Shown: piece by piece, positions 1 to 9,535 of the stretch
Numbering within the stretch: the stretch's first letter is position 1
How the letters are laid out: each line of letters opens with the position of its first letter
Assembly (NCBI GenBank): GCA_001465015.1
Contig: LNEO01000197.1
Location: forward strand, 31,937-95,936
DNA length: 64,000 nt
Direction of reading: 5' to 3'
DNA from: Deltaproteobacteria bacterium Ga0077539
GTDB lineage: Bacteria > Myxococcota_A > Polyangia > Polyangiales > Ga0077539
Program-made: the position numbers and the translations under genes
The notes under the pieces: model-generated
What the model was told of the DNA's origin: nothing
Database searches by the model: none
Seen by the model: the letters and a program-made list of their open reading frames with translations, nothing else

Positions 1-400
1 CGTCCACGAGCGGTCCCTCGAGCACGCGCGCATCGGCCACGTCCGGGATCCGATCGCGCCAATCTTTGTTGTTCATCGCCGCTTGCAGCATCGGCGCGAG
101 GCGGACATCGCGCCGGCTGGCGACAGAGAGCAGCCAGAGGTACAGCGTCTCGCCGGCAGGCTCGTTGAGCAGCGCGACGAGCTCTTGCGTTCCGCTGTTC
201 GAGCGCGTGAGCGCCGGGAGGGCGCGATCCAATACCTCGGCCGCCGGTCGGACGCTCGGGTCGAGCTGTCGCTCGGGTCCGTCGTAGTGGGGTCCCTTCC
301 ACCACGCAAGGAGCGACGCCCGCGACTCCGCTGGGTCCTCACCGGATTGAATGTGCTGCGTAAGACGCGCGAATGCGTCGCGAACTGTCGAAGCGAGCAT
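1..400 (-). CDS. hypothetical protein, C-terminus truncated by window edge
   Basis: Manual reverse-complement translation from ATG at 400: MLASTVRDAFARLTQHIQSGEDPAESRASLLAWWKGPHYDGPERQLDPSVRPAAEVLDRALPAL..., open to the window start with protein-like composition. The ORF track does not list it as a complete ORF. Confidence 0.7.
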   Translation of the reverse strand, partial: MLASTVRDAFARLTQHIQSGEDPAESRASLLAWWKGPHYDGPERQLDPSVRPAAEVLDRALPALTRSNSGTQELVALLNEPAGETLYLWLLSVASRRDVRLAPMLQAAMNNKDWRDRIPDVADARVLEGPLVD

Positions 401-519
401 GGTCGAGCCCTTCGCGGGGGAGCCTACAACGTCGCGGCGCGGTTCCGCGCATTTCTGTCGACGACACCCGAGCGCGTGCTCCCCCTGGCGCCGCGCATAC
501 GGTACAAATCGGGGAGACG

Positions 520-1967
520 ATGGACCTCGCGAAGCTGCTGTTTACCATCAAGCCCTTGCTCGGGGATGTGCGCGCCAACTTCGGCAAGATCGTCGAGTTG
601 CTCGAGAAGCACGACGACCTCGCCGAGTACGACGTCGCGCGATTCTACGTGAGCAAAGCGATTCGACCGGCGATCGAAGACAAGCTGTCGTCTCAGGATC
701 CCCGAGATCGGACCGCCGCGACCAAGAGCATCCCGAAGCTGCTCGGTAAGTCCGAGGGCGCCTCGCTTCTGCGGCGCGTCTACAAAGATTCGTCGCCGAC
801 CGTGCGCAGCGCCGCCCGCGCCGGTGTGTACGCCCTCGGGATCGAAGAGGTCGCGCTTCCCGACTCGCGCTTTCCCGCGCCTCGCAACGACTGGCAGCGG
901 CAAGGCGGGTGGAACGAGACCGGATGGGCCTTCGGCCTCAGCGACTCGCGCGCGCGAAAGCCCAAGCGTCGCGTGCCCGATGACATCGCCGAGGTGCGAA
1001 AGGTCTTCAAGGACCTGCAGACCGGCGACGACGTCGCCAAGGCGCTGGGGATGAAGAAGGCCAAGGACTTGAAGGCCCTGATGCGCGCGGGCAATCAACC
1101 CGGCTCGGGGTACGTCGAGTTTACGGTCCCGAAGGCCACTGGCGGCGTCCGCACGATTTGCGCGCCGCGAGCGCCGCTCAAGCGCGTGCAGCGGACGATC
1201 CTTCGAGAGCTGCTCTCGAAGGTTCCGAGTCACCCTGCCGCACACGGATTCATCAACGGCAGGTCCGTCGTCAGCAACGCCCGTCCGCACGAGGGCGCCA
1301 AGATCGTGGTCAAGGTCGACCTCAAGGACTTCTTTCCGACGGTGCACTTCTACCGGGTCGCCGGGACGCTTCGGTACCTGGGGATGGGGGAGGCCGCGGC
1401 TGCGGCCCTCGCCGCGATCGTGACACACAGAAACAAGATGCCCGACGGCACCGTGGTGATGCCCGGAGCGCTCCCGCAAGGCGCGCCGACGTCGCCGGCG
1501 ATCACCAACATCGTTTGCCGTCGGCTCGACGCGCGACTCGAGGCGCTCTCCAAGAAAGCGGGAGCCACCTATACGCGGTACGCCGACGACCTGACGTTCT
1601 CGTTTCGCGAGGAGCCGACCAAGGGCGTCGGGCGCTTTTTGTGGTGATCCAGCAAGAGGGCTTCGTGCAAAACGCCCCCAAGCGCAGGGTTCTTCGCGGC
1701 TCGAACCAGCAGCGAATCACGGGCGTCGTGGTCAACAACGGTCTGAGCGTCCCTCGTGACGCGCGCCGACGCTTTCGCGCGATCCTCGAGAACATCCGTC
1801 GCACGAGCGTCGAGGAGCAGGCCCGCGGAAAGACCGACTTCAAGGCCTACCTCAAGGGCTTCGCTTCGTACGTGAAGATGGTGCAGCCCGAGGTCGGCAA
1901 GAAGCTGATGGAAGAAGTGCACTCGGTGCTCGCGGAGGACGTGCGCAAACGAGGCGCCGCGAAGTGA
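520..1967 (+). CDS. retron-type reverse transcriptase with HEAT-like N-terminal extension; reading frame broken by a 1-nt shift near 1636-1641
   Basis: Frame of ORF 373..1647 from ATG 520 (RBS-like ggggaga upstream) gives KVDLKDFFPTV, NARPH (NAxxH), GALPQGAPTSPAITN and YTRYADDLTFS. The protein continues in the ORF 1158..1967 frame as VVIQQEGFVQNAPKRRVLRGSNQQRITGVVVNNGLSVPRD... Confidence 0.88.
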
Positions 1968-2950
1968 GCCGAGAGTCCGACGCGCTCGCAGAGGTGCTCG
2001 CGGCGCCGGACGACGATGTTCCGCGGATGGGGTACGCGGATCTGTTGGTGGCGCGAGGCGATCCGCGTGGGGAGTTCATTCGGATCCAGTGCGCGATCAG
2101 CAACGGGGACGTCGAGTACCTCGAGAAGAAAGAGCTCCGCGAACGCGCGGCGAAGCTGCTATCGGAGCACGGAAAGGGCTGGCTCGAGGCGGCGGGGCTC
2201 ACTGACAAGATCGAGGTCGAGTGGCGCCGCGGGTTCGTCGACGTCGTGTCGTTGACCGGCGAGCAGTTCGCTGGTGAGCTCGGCGAGGCGCTGTTCGCGC
2301 GCGAGCCCGTTCGCCACGCGTGCATCCGAGTCAACTCCGAGCGCGTCGCGAAGCGGATCGGCGCTGCGCCACATCTGTCGCGGCTGACGGCGCTCACGCT
2401 CGAGGGCCTCTCGGGAGGCTCTGTGCTCGAGCCGATCCTCGCCGCCGACCTCTCTGCCCTTCGCGCCGCCAATTTCGGAACGATGGTCGACCCCGAGTCG
2501 TTGCCCACCGTCACCGGCGCTCGTTCGCTCGCCAACGTCGAGCGTCTGTCGATTTCGGGCTCGGATATCGGCGGCGAGTTCGCCGGTGCATTTCGGGACT
2601 GGCGCCTCGTCTCGCTGCAGACGCTCTTTGCGTCGCGCTGCGGCCTGCTCGACTCGGACCTCGCGGCGATCGCGAAGAGCGACGCGCTCTCGCAGCTCGT
2701 CACGCTCTGCGTCGCGCGCAACGAGTATGGCGCGACGGGCCTGCGCGCGCTCGTCGACAGCCCCAACTCCGCGACGCTCGAGTCGCTCGAGATCGACCTG
2801 TGCAACGCCGAAGCGATGACGCTGCTCGCGGAGTGCAAGGGGCTCGCGCGACTTCGTCGAGTGATGATCGCCGGCTACGAGTATCGCCTGCCGGCGGACC
2901 TTCGAAAGCGGTTGAAGAAGCGCTTCGGACGCGGCCTGCGATGGGACTGA
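1964..2950 (+). CDS. TIGR02996-like N-terminal domain plus leucine-rich-repeat protein, translationally coupled to RT
   Basis: GTG start overlaps the RT stop by 4 nt (GTGA). N-terminus DALAEVLAAPDDDVPRMGYADLLVARGDPRGEFIRIQCAI resembles the TIGR02996 repeat-companion domain, followed by LRR-like segments. Confidence 0.85.
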   Translation: MSRESDALAEVLAAPDDDVPRMGYADLLVARGDPRGEFIRIQCAISNGDVEYLEKKELRERAAKLLSEHGKGWLEAAGLTDKIEVEWRRGFVDVVSLTGEQFAGELGEALFAREPVRHACIRVNSERVAKRIGAAPHLSRLTALTLEGLSGGSVLEPILAADLSALRAANFGTMVDPESLPTVTGARSLANVERLSISGSDIGGEFAGAFRDWRLVSLQTLFASRCGLLDSDLAAIAKSDALSQLVTLCVARNEYGATGLRALVDSPNSATLESLEIDLCNAEAMTLLAECKGLARLRRVMIAGYEYRLPADLRKRLKKRFGRGLRWD

Positions 2951-2954
2951 GCGC

Positions 2955-3740
2955 TCACACCGACGGCGCGACGAGGACGGTTCGCTCGTCCGCAAGCTCG
3001 TCGAGCGCGTAGCCGAGCTCCCACAGCGCGATCACCGCATCGAAGGGCGAGTCGATTCCGAAGGACACCAGTCGCGCGTGCCACCCGACGAGCGCGGCGA
3101 CGTCCCACGCAACGGGCCCTGTGTGCTTCAGCACCGCGTCGCGCAGCGCTGACACGGCAGCGTCGATGTCCGTCTCGAGGCCTGCGCGCAACGCTTCGTC
3201 GCCCTTTGCCGTGGAGGCAGCGCACGCCGCGGCGAAGAGCTGCTCGCCGGTTCGATCCTGGGCCCTCGCGCAGAAGCGCGCGCGAAAGCGCTTGGGGTCG
3301 ACGAACCGCCATCCGACGGCTTGAGGCGCGTGTGCAGTTTTCAAGAGCGCGTGGGCCTTCGACGCGAAGGTCCTCGCGAGCGACTCCGCGGTCGTGACTC
3401 CGCTCGGGTCGCTGGCGAGCGTGACCGCGTCGCGCACCGTCCCGGGGCTCTCGCCCCCGCGCTCGAAGCGCCTGCGATCGTCCGCGAGCCACTCGGTCGG
3501 CGCGACGGTCTCCCACGCCTCGCGACCGGTCGTCGGTCCCTGCCACGATCCGTCGGCGGTCACGACGAGGGCGAGCGCTGCTTTGAACTTGTCTTTTGGA
3601 TCGATCTCGAGCGCGCTCGCGACGTCCGACGCGCGGGCGCACGTCACGCTCGCGAGGCACCGAACGAGCTCGGGGCGCGAGGGCCGCAGGATCTTGTCGC
3701 CGAGCGTACGGATCCGATCGATGTCGATTTCAGTCCACAC
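2955..3740 (-). CDS. hypothetical protein
   Basis: 261-aa ORF with balanced composition, convergent with the preceding gene (4 nt between stops). Confidence 0.75.
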   Translation of the reverse strand: MWTEIDIDRIRTLGDKILRPSRPELVRCLASVTCARASDVASALEIDPKDKFKAALALVVTADGSWQGPTTGREAWETVAPTEWLADDRRRFERGGESPGTVRDAVTLASDPSGVTTAESLARTFASKAHALLKTAHAPQAVGWRFVDPKRFRARFCARAQDRTGEQLFAAACAASTAKGDEALRAGLETDIDAAVSALRDAVLKHTGPVAWDVAALVGWHARLVSFGIDSPFDAVIALWELGYALDELADERTVLVAPSV

Positions 3741-3751
3741 GGAGCGATCGC

Positions 3752-4858
3752 TCAGCGTCCGGCGCCTTCACGCGCTCGGATGTCCGCGAGGCGGTCGTAG
3801 TGGCGGTAGCCGAGCCGGTCGATCGCGCTCTTGGGGGCCAGCGCGATGTCGACGAGCGTCTTGATCGCGTAGGTGCCCGAGAGCACCGGCGGCCCGTAGG
3901 CGCGCACCGTCGCTTCGTCGCAAAACGACTCGAGAGGAAACAACACCGTGTCCGTGTGCACGTGAACGAAGTGCGCCATCGAGAGCCGCGAGTATCCCGG
4001 GCTGCCCGGCGCGGTGATCACGTGCGGCGTCGCGAGCAGTCGACCGCCGGTGAGGATCTCGAGCTGCTGACCGACCTGCGAGACGATGCAGCCTGGGGGC
4101 GCGGTCCCGGCGACGAGCTCACCGTTTGGGTGCTCCTTGGTCGGACGCGTCCGAAGAAACAGCCCGCTCTTGTCATCGGGCTTGGGGCAGGTCTTGCCGC
4201 TCGGGTCGAGGAAGCGTCCGCCGGGGAGCAGCGTGAGCAGGTTGAAGTCCGTGTGCTCTTCGCCCCAGAGGATGTCGGTCCCGACCTGATCCTTCGAGAG
4301 CGGAAGGTATCGAAGCGAGCGCGTCACGTGAGGGCCGTTTTCAGTGAGCCTCGAGAAGGAGTCTTCTTGCAGTCGCAGCGCCATCGCGCAGCCGCGAAGG
4401 AGCTGCAGACCGATCACGTGCAGCTGGTGGCCGATCGTCATCATTCCGTCGCGAAACGCAGGGATCCCTTCGGGCCACACGTTGTCCGCATAGATCTGCG
4501 GGTACACCGTCTGGTCGCGTCGATGGCACGGTTCGGGCGCGCAGAAGTAGCACTCTTTGAAGTCGGGCTGACCTCCGGCGACGACGGCCTGTTCGGTGTT
4601 GGGGGGAGTCCAGCCGCGCTGATACCAGAGGCTCTCACCGCCCATGCGACGCTTCTCGCTCTCGGGGCGCGCGCAAAACTCGAGATACGAGTCGTAGAAC
4701 GTGTCGAGGCTGACCGGGTCGATGCCGTGCCCTTTCACGTAGAGCAGTCCGAAGTGCCCGTAGCCAACGCGAATGGCCTCGGCGGCGTTGGCGCGAACCA
4801 TCGGGTCGCGGCTCGAGAGGTCCGCGAGGTCGAGCACAGGGATCTTCGTCGTCGTCAT
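3752..4858 (-). CDS. 2-oxoglutarate/Fe(II)-dependent oxygenase, isopenicillin N synthase-like family
   Basis: IPVLDLADL N-terminus, YGHFGLLYVKGHGI, EEHTDFNLLTLL (HxD), LLATPHVI, SRLSMAHF (RxS). Confidence 0.88.
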   Translation of the reverse strand: MTTTKIPVLDLADLSSRDPMVRANAAEAIRVGYGHFGLLYVKGHGIDPVSLDTFYDSYLEFCARPESEKRRMGGESLWYQRGWTPPNTEQAVVAGGQPDFKECYFCAPEPCHRRDQTVYPQIYADNVWPEGIPAFRDGMMTIGHQLHVIGLQLLRGCAMALRLQEDSFSRLTENGPHVTRSLRYLPLSKDQVGTDILWGEEHTDFNLLTLLPGGRFLDPSGKTCPKPDDKSGLFLRTRPTKEHPNGELVAGTAPPGCIVSQVGQQLEILTGGRLLATPHVITAPGSPGYSRLSMAHFVHVHTDTVLFPLESFCDEATVRAYGPPVLSGTYAIKTLVDIALAPKSAIDRLGYRHYDRLADIRAREGAGR

Positions 4859-5009
4859 CGCGTAACAACAGGTCCTTTCGTGTGCGCATCGGCGCGCGGG
4901 AACCGCTCGACGATGGCTGTTCGCGACACTGCCACAAGTGCCTGCGGGTGTGATCGATGATCGTCGCGCCTTGCGCAGGCAGGCGTCGCGCTGTACCCGT
5001 GGCCGCCTG

Positions 5010-6410
5010 ATGACCGAACGTGCTCAAAAGAAGCCGCCCGCGGTGCTGGTCGGCGTGCAGCTGGACGGCGTCGACGACGACGAGTTTCGCGCGTCGATGG
5101 CCGAGCTGGCGCGGCTCGTTTCGACGCTCGGGTACGAGCCGATCGCCGAGCTGTGCCAGCGCCGCGATCACCTCGCGCCCGCCGCCGTGCTGGGCGAGGG
5201 AAAGCTCGAAGAGCTCGGAAAGCTCACCGGCGGAAAGGGGCGCGTGCCGTCCGCGGCCAAGGCGAAGACGACCAAGGCGCGCGAGCGTTTCGAGAAGCGC
5301 GACGATGGCGTCGAGGATCTCGATGACGGTGTAGACGAGGAGCAAGAAGAGCCGTCGGACACGCTGCCGGATGGGCGTCCGCGGCCGAAGCTCGTCGCGG
5401 TCGACCACGAGCTCAGCCCGAGCCAGGCCCGCAACCTCGAGAAGGCCTGCGGCGTCACGGTGCTCGATCGCACCGGCGTGATCGTCGAGATCTTTCACCG
5501 TCACGCGCGGAGCCGCGAGGCGAAGCTGCAGGTCGAGCTCGCGAGGCTCAAGTACGTCGCGCCCCGGCTGCGCGAGGGCTCGGGCGGCGATCGACAGCGC
5601 GGCGGAATCGGCGGAAAGGGAGCGGGCGAGAGCGCGCTCGAGCTCGATCGTCGCCGCATTCGCGATCGCGTCGCAGAGATCGAAGAGGAGATCACCTCGC
5701 TCGAGCGCGATCAGGACAACCGGCGCGCGCGAAGGCGCGACGCGATGCGCGTGGCGCTCGTCGGCTACACCAACGCAGGAAAGAGCTCGCTCATGCGCGC
5801 GCTCACCGGCAGCGAGGTGTACGTCGAGGACAAGCTCTTCGCGACGCTCGACACCACGGTGCGCGCGCTTCAGCCCGAGACGCGGCCGCGCATCCTCGTG
5901 AGCGACACCGTTGGGTTCATCAAGAAGCTCCCGCACGACCTGGTGGCGAGCTTTCGATCGACGCTGGACGAGGCGCACGAGGCGTCGCTGCTCTTGTTCG
6001 TCGCAGACGCTTCGGATCCGACGTTTCGCTCGCAGCTCGCGGTCACCCGCTCGGTCCTCTCGGAGATCGGCGCGCTCGAGACGCCGTCGCGCCTCGTGCT
6101 CAACAAGTGTGATCGGCTCACGAGCGAGCAGCGCTCGGAGCTGCTGGTCGAGTTTCCCGAGGCGATTCCGGTAAGCGCGCACGCCCCCGAGGACGTCTCG
6201 CGCCTGCGCCAGTGGCTTATCGACTATTTCGATCAGAGCCTCGTCGAGCTGCACCTGGAGGCGCCGCACCGCATCGCCGGCGCGCTCGTCGCCGAGGCCC
6301 ACGCGCGCGGGCGGGTCGTCGACGAGAGCTGGGACGACGAGGGCGCGAAGATCGTCGTTCGCGCGACCCCCGAGGACGCTGCCCGGCTGCGGGCGTTGGC
6401 CCTGCGCTGA
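5010..6410 (+). CDS. hflX: GTPase HflX
   Basis: G1 GYTNAGKSSLMRAL, G3 DTVGFIKKLPHDLVASFRSTLDE, NKCD; HflX domain DHELSPSQARNLEKACGVTVLDRTGVIVEIFHRHARSREAKLQVELARLKY. Confidence 0.95.
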   Translation: MTERAQKKPPAVLVGVQLDGVDDDEFRASMAELARLVSTLGYEPIAELCQRRDHLAPAAVLGEGKLEELGKLTGGKGRVPSAAKAKTTKARERFEKRDDGVEDLDDGVDEEQEEPSDTLPDGRPRPKLVAVDHELSPSQARNLEKACGVTVLDRTGVIVEIFHRHARSREAKLQVELARLKYVAPRLREGSGGDRQRGGIGGKGAGESALELDRRRIRDRVAEIEEEITSLERDQDNRRARRRDAMRVALVGYTNAGKSSLMRALTGSEVYVEDKLFATLDTTVRALQPETRPRILVSDTVGFIKKLPHDLVASFRSTLDEAHEASLLLFVADASDPTFRSQLAVTRSVLSEIGALETPSRLVLNKCDRLTSEQRSELLVEFPEAIPVSAHAPEDVSRLRQWLIDYFDQSLVELHLEAPHRIAGALVAEAHARGRVVDESWDDEGAKIVVRATPEDAARLRALALR

Positions 6411-6490
6411 GCGGTCGCGCGCGGAAATCGCCCTCGGTTTCGCAGGACTCGCTTCGACAACGCCCGCGGTGCGACTACCATCCTGCCCTC

Positions 6491-7915
6491 ATGACGGGTC
6501 GTACTACATGGCTTCGAAGCTCGGCGTTGCTCTGCGTCGCGTGCTCGGCTTGCGGGGGCGTCGTTCGTCCGGCGGGCGGCGATGCCGCGGCGGATGTTCG
6601 GGTCAACGCGGACGCTCGAGCGGACGTCGTGCCCGACGTACGCGACGTTGTGGTGCCCGCGGACGTCAGGCCGGTCTGTCCGGCGGGTGAGTCCGCCCTC
6701 GGACGGTGCGACGGGTCGATCTTGATTCGATGTGTCGACGGCGTGACCGACAGCCAGGTGTGCGGACCGGAGACGCGCTGCGTCGGACCGTCCGGCGCGA
6801 CCCCGGCGCAGTGCGAGCGCCTGCAGACGGGCTCTGTCTCGGTCAGCGGCCGCGTTCAATACGCGCGCAGGCCGCTGACGACGCGAGGTCTGGGACCCGC
6901 CGCGCTGCAGCCGCTCGGCGGCGTCACGGTGCAGCTCCTCGACGCCGGAGGCACCGCGCGAGCGTCGACGACGACAGACCCCATGGGCAACTACACGCTC
7001 CGCGCGGAGCTCGCCATGGGGTCGATGGTCTCGATCCGCGCGCGCCCTGCGCGCAGCGACGCGAGCTACCAGTTCTCGGTCGAGAACTTCGGCGGCGCGG
7101 TCTATGGCACCGCGACGCCAGCGTTCGCCGCAGAAGCGATGGTCACGCGCGACCTCGACATCCAAGAGGCCAACAACGCCGGCGCGTACGCGATCTTCGA
7201 CACGATTCGAAACGGCCTGGACTACGTGCGTCGGACGCTTCCTCGCGCCGCGCCGCTGCTCCGCGTTCGATGGGAGCGAGGACGCACGCCCCCCGGCGGG
7301 ACCTCGTACTTCGTTCGCGGGCAGAACGCGATCTACTTGCTCGGAGGACCGTCGGACAGCGACGAGTTCGACTTGCCCGTGATCTTCCACGAGTTCGGCC
7401 ACTTCGTTGAGCAAAACTACTCGCGAACGAGCTCGCCGGGCGGCGCGCACGACGGCTCTCCGACGGACCCGCGCCTCGCGTGGGGCGAGGGGTGGGGAAC
7501 GTGGTTCGGCTGCGTCGCCAACAACGACAGCCAGTACCTCGACGCGCTGATCTCCGGCGGTCTCCGCGTGCAACGCGACCTCGCCAACTTGCCCTTGGTT
7601 CGTCAGAACATGGGCGATCCCATGCAGCCCATCTCGCAGCCAGTGGGCGAGTACCTCGTCGGCGGCTCGCTCTGGGCGTTGTCGAGCGTCGGGATGGATC
7701 GCGCCGCGCAGGTCGACAAGCTGCTCGCCGTATCCCTTCGGCATTTCACGCGGATGCCGCCGCCCGATCGCGGCGTGACCGGCGTGGACTTCGTGGACTT
7801 CTTGGACGGGTACCTCTGTCTGCACGGCGGCGCCGATCGCTCGGTGATCGAGAACTACGTCGTGACGCAGCGGCGCTTTCCGTATGATTTCAACTTCGCA
7901 GGAGTGTGCCGATGA
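6491..7915 (+). CDS. lipoprotein with D/V-rich linker and zinc metalloprotease (HEFGH) domain
   Basis: Signal/lipobox LLCVACSACGG; D/V-rich spacer; carboxypeptidase-regulatory-like segment VTVQLLDAGGTARASTTTDPMGNYTLRA; HEFGHFVEQNYSR. Confidence 0.8.
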   Translation: MTGRTTWLRSSALLCVACSACGGVVRPAGGDAAADVRVNADARADVVPDVRDVVVPADVRPVCPAGESALGRCDGSILIRCVDGVTDSQVCGPETRCVGPSGATPAQCERLQTGSVSVSGRVQYARRPLTTRGLGPAALQPLGGVTVQLLDAGGTARASTTTDPMGNYTLRAELAMGSMVSIRARPARSDASYQFSVENFGGAVYGTATPAFAAEAMVTRDLDIQEANNAGAYAIFDTIRNGLDYVRRTLPRAAPLLRVRWERGRTPPGGTSYFVRGQNAIYLLGGPSDSDEFDLPVIFHEFGHFVEQNYSRTSSPGGAHDGSPTDPRLAWGEGWGTWFGCVANNDSQYLDALISGGLRVQRDLANLPLVRQNMGDPMQPISQPVGEYLVGGSLWALSSVGMDRAAQVDKLLAVSLRHFTRMPPPDRGVTGVDFVDFLDGYLCLHGGADRSVIENYVVTQRRFPYDFNFAGVCR

Positions 7916-8529
7916 GCGTCGTGTCGCGGCTTTTTTCCGCGGGCCTCGCGGTCAGCTTGATTGCGTGTGTTCGTCCACCGGAGCCCTCAGCGTCGCGCGC
8001 GACGCGCGAGCCGACTCCCGCAACCGCAGCGCAGGCTCCGCCGTCGTCGCACGCCGATCACGCGAGGTCCGAACGCAAGCCGGACACCGGCGCGCGCATC
8101 GCGATCGACCTCGCCCCGACCCAGGGCGACTCGACCGAGCTGACCGTTCGCGTCACTGCCAGCCGTGCGATGCCAGCTTCCAAGCTCAGGATCGGCACCG
8201 AGCTCCCGGCGCGCGTCGACGGAGTGGCCGAGTGGACCCTCGCGCCGATGACAACGGGCGCCGTCGTGACGCGAACCGTCCGCGTTCACCGCGGACAGAC
8301 GGGCGGGACGGTCGGCGCGCTCGTGACCGCGAGCGTCGAGGTCGGAGGCGCTGGCGGCGCGGTGACCGACATGGAGGTCGCGTGGGCCTTCGGGCCGGCA
8401 GACCCGTCCCGCGTGCTCGGCCGCTCGAGCCTCGAGCTCGGCGAGGACGGCGTCGGATCGCTCGGACCCAATGATCGAGTCGTGCGCACTCCGGAGGGCG
8501 AGCGCGTGCACGAGTCGATCGTGCGATGA
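7912..8529 (+). CDS. putative lipoprotein
   Basis: MSVVSRLFSAGLAVSLIACVRPPEPSAS signal/lipobox; ATGA overlap with upstream CDS. Confidence 0.75.
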   Translation: MSVVSRLFSAGLAVSLIACVRPPEPSASRATREPTPATAAQAPPSSHADHARSERKPDTGARIAIDLAPTQGDSTELTVRVTASRAMPASKLRIGTELPARVDGVAEWTLAPMTTGAVVTRTVRVHRGQTGGTVGALVTASVEVGGAGGAVTDMEVAWAFGPADPSRVLGRSSLELGEDGVGSLGPNDRVVRTPEGERVHESIVR

Positions 8530-9488
8530 GCGCGAGCGAGCCGTTCGACCTCGACGCGATCGTCGCGCGAACCTTTCGGACCGCTCGTCCCAAGCTGGCT
8601 TCTGCGTTGACGTGCGTGCTCGCGATGCCCGAAGACCTCGCGCGCTCCGCAGCGCAGTCCACCCCCGAGTGGAACGACCGCACGGGCTGGCTCTCTTGGA
8701 CCGATCCCGCCGTCGGTCCCCAGCGCTTTCGCCTCGATCGCGGCCACTTCGATCCCGCGTCCGCGTGGGAGGCCGTCGTGTCGCACGAGCTCGTCCCCGA
8801 GTCGTGGTTCGACGACCCGTCTCGACGGTTCATCACTCGCTCGCTGGGTCGGGCGCTGCTCGATCGATCGATGGCGCCGCGGCGTCTCCCGCATCCGCAC
8901 ACGCTCCGAGCCTGCGTCGTCGCGGCGGCCAACGCCTCGTCGATGATCGCCGCCGAGCGCCTCTGCATCGAAGCCTGGACCGCGCTTCGTCCTTGGTCGA
9001 ATCGTTCGGCGACCCCTTCGTTTCTCTGGCAGTTCGATGACGAGGCGTTCTTCGCGCAACGTTGGCAACGCTTCGCGCTGCATGGCGCTGCAGAAGCGAC
9101 CGATCAGCGCGACGACGTCGCGCTTCGCAGCGATGACCGGATCGGCGTCCGCGCCACGCTCGAGGTCGATCGCGCCGCGCAGGCGCTCGCGCAGGCGGTC
9201 GGAGTGCTTGCGTCGCTGTCGGCGTCGCGCGCGGTAGAGCGCTCGCTCGCTCCGTACGAGCGTCTTTCGTACTCGATCGTGGCCGAGGCAAACCGCTGGG
9301 CCGAGGCCGAGGCGCGCGATGAGCGCATCCGCAACACGGCGTCGATCGATCCCTCGCTCTCCGCGCTCGAAAGCGTCGCGTTCTCGTCGCTGCCCAACCC
9401 ATTTGCTCCGCTGGCCGAGGTGTTCTCTCAGGGGTTCGTCGTCGCGGCGCTCTTTCCCGTCGTTCATATCGTGGTGTGCGAAGACTGA
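8526..9488 (+). CDS. hypothetical protein
   Basis: 320-aa ORF, ATGA overlap with upstream CDS. Confidence 0.72.
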   Translation: MSASEPFDLDAIVARTFRTARPKLASALTCVLAMPEDLARSAAQSTPEWNDRTGWLSWTDPAVGPQRFRLDRGHFDPASAWEAVVSHELVPESWFDDPSRRFITRSLGRALLDRSMAPRRLPHPHTLRACVVAAANASSMIAAERLCIEAWTALRPWSNRSATPSFLWQFDDEAFFAQRWQRFALHGAAEATDQRDDVALRSDDRIGVRATLEVDRAAQALAQAVGVLASLSASRAVERSLAPYERLSYSIVAEANRWAEAEARDERIRNTASIDPSLSALESVAFSSLPNPFAPLAEVFSQGFVVAALFPVVHIVVCED

Positions 9489-9535
9489 CCGAGGCGCTTG
9501 TGCGCACGTGGCATCGCGGAGTACTGGGTGTTGGC

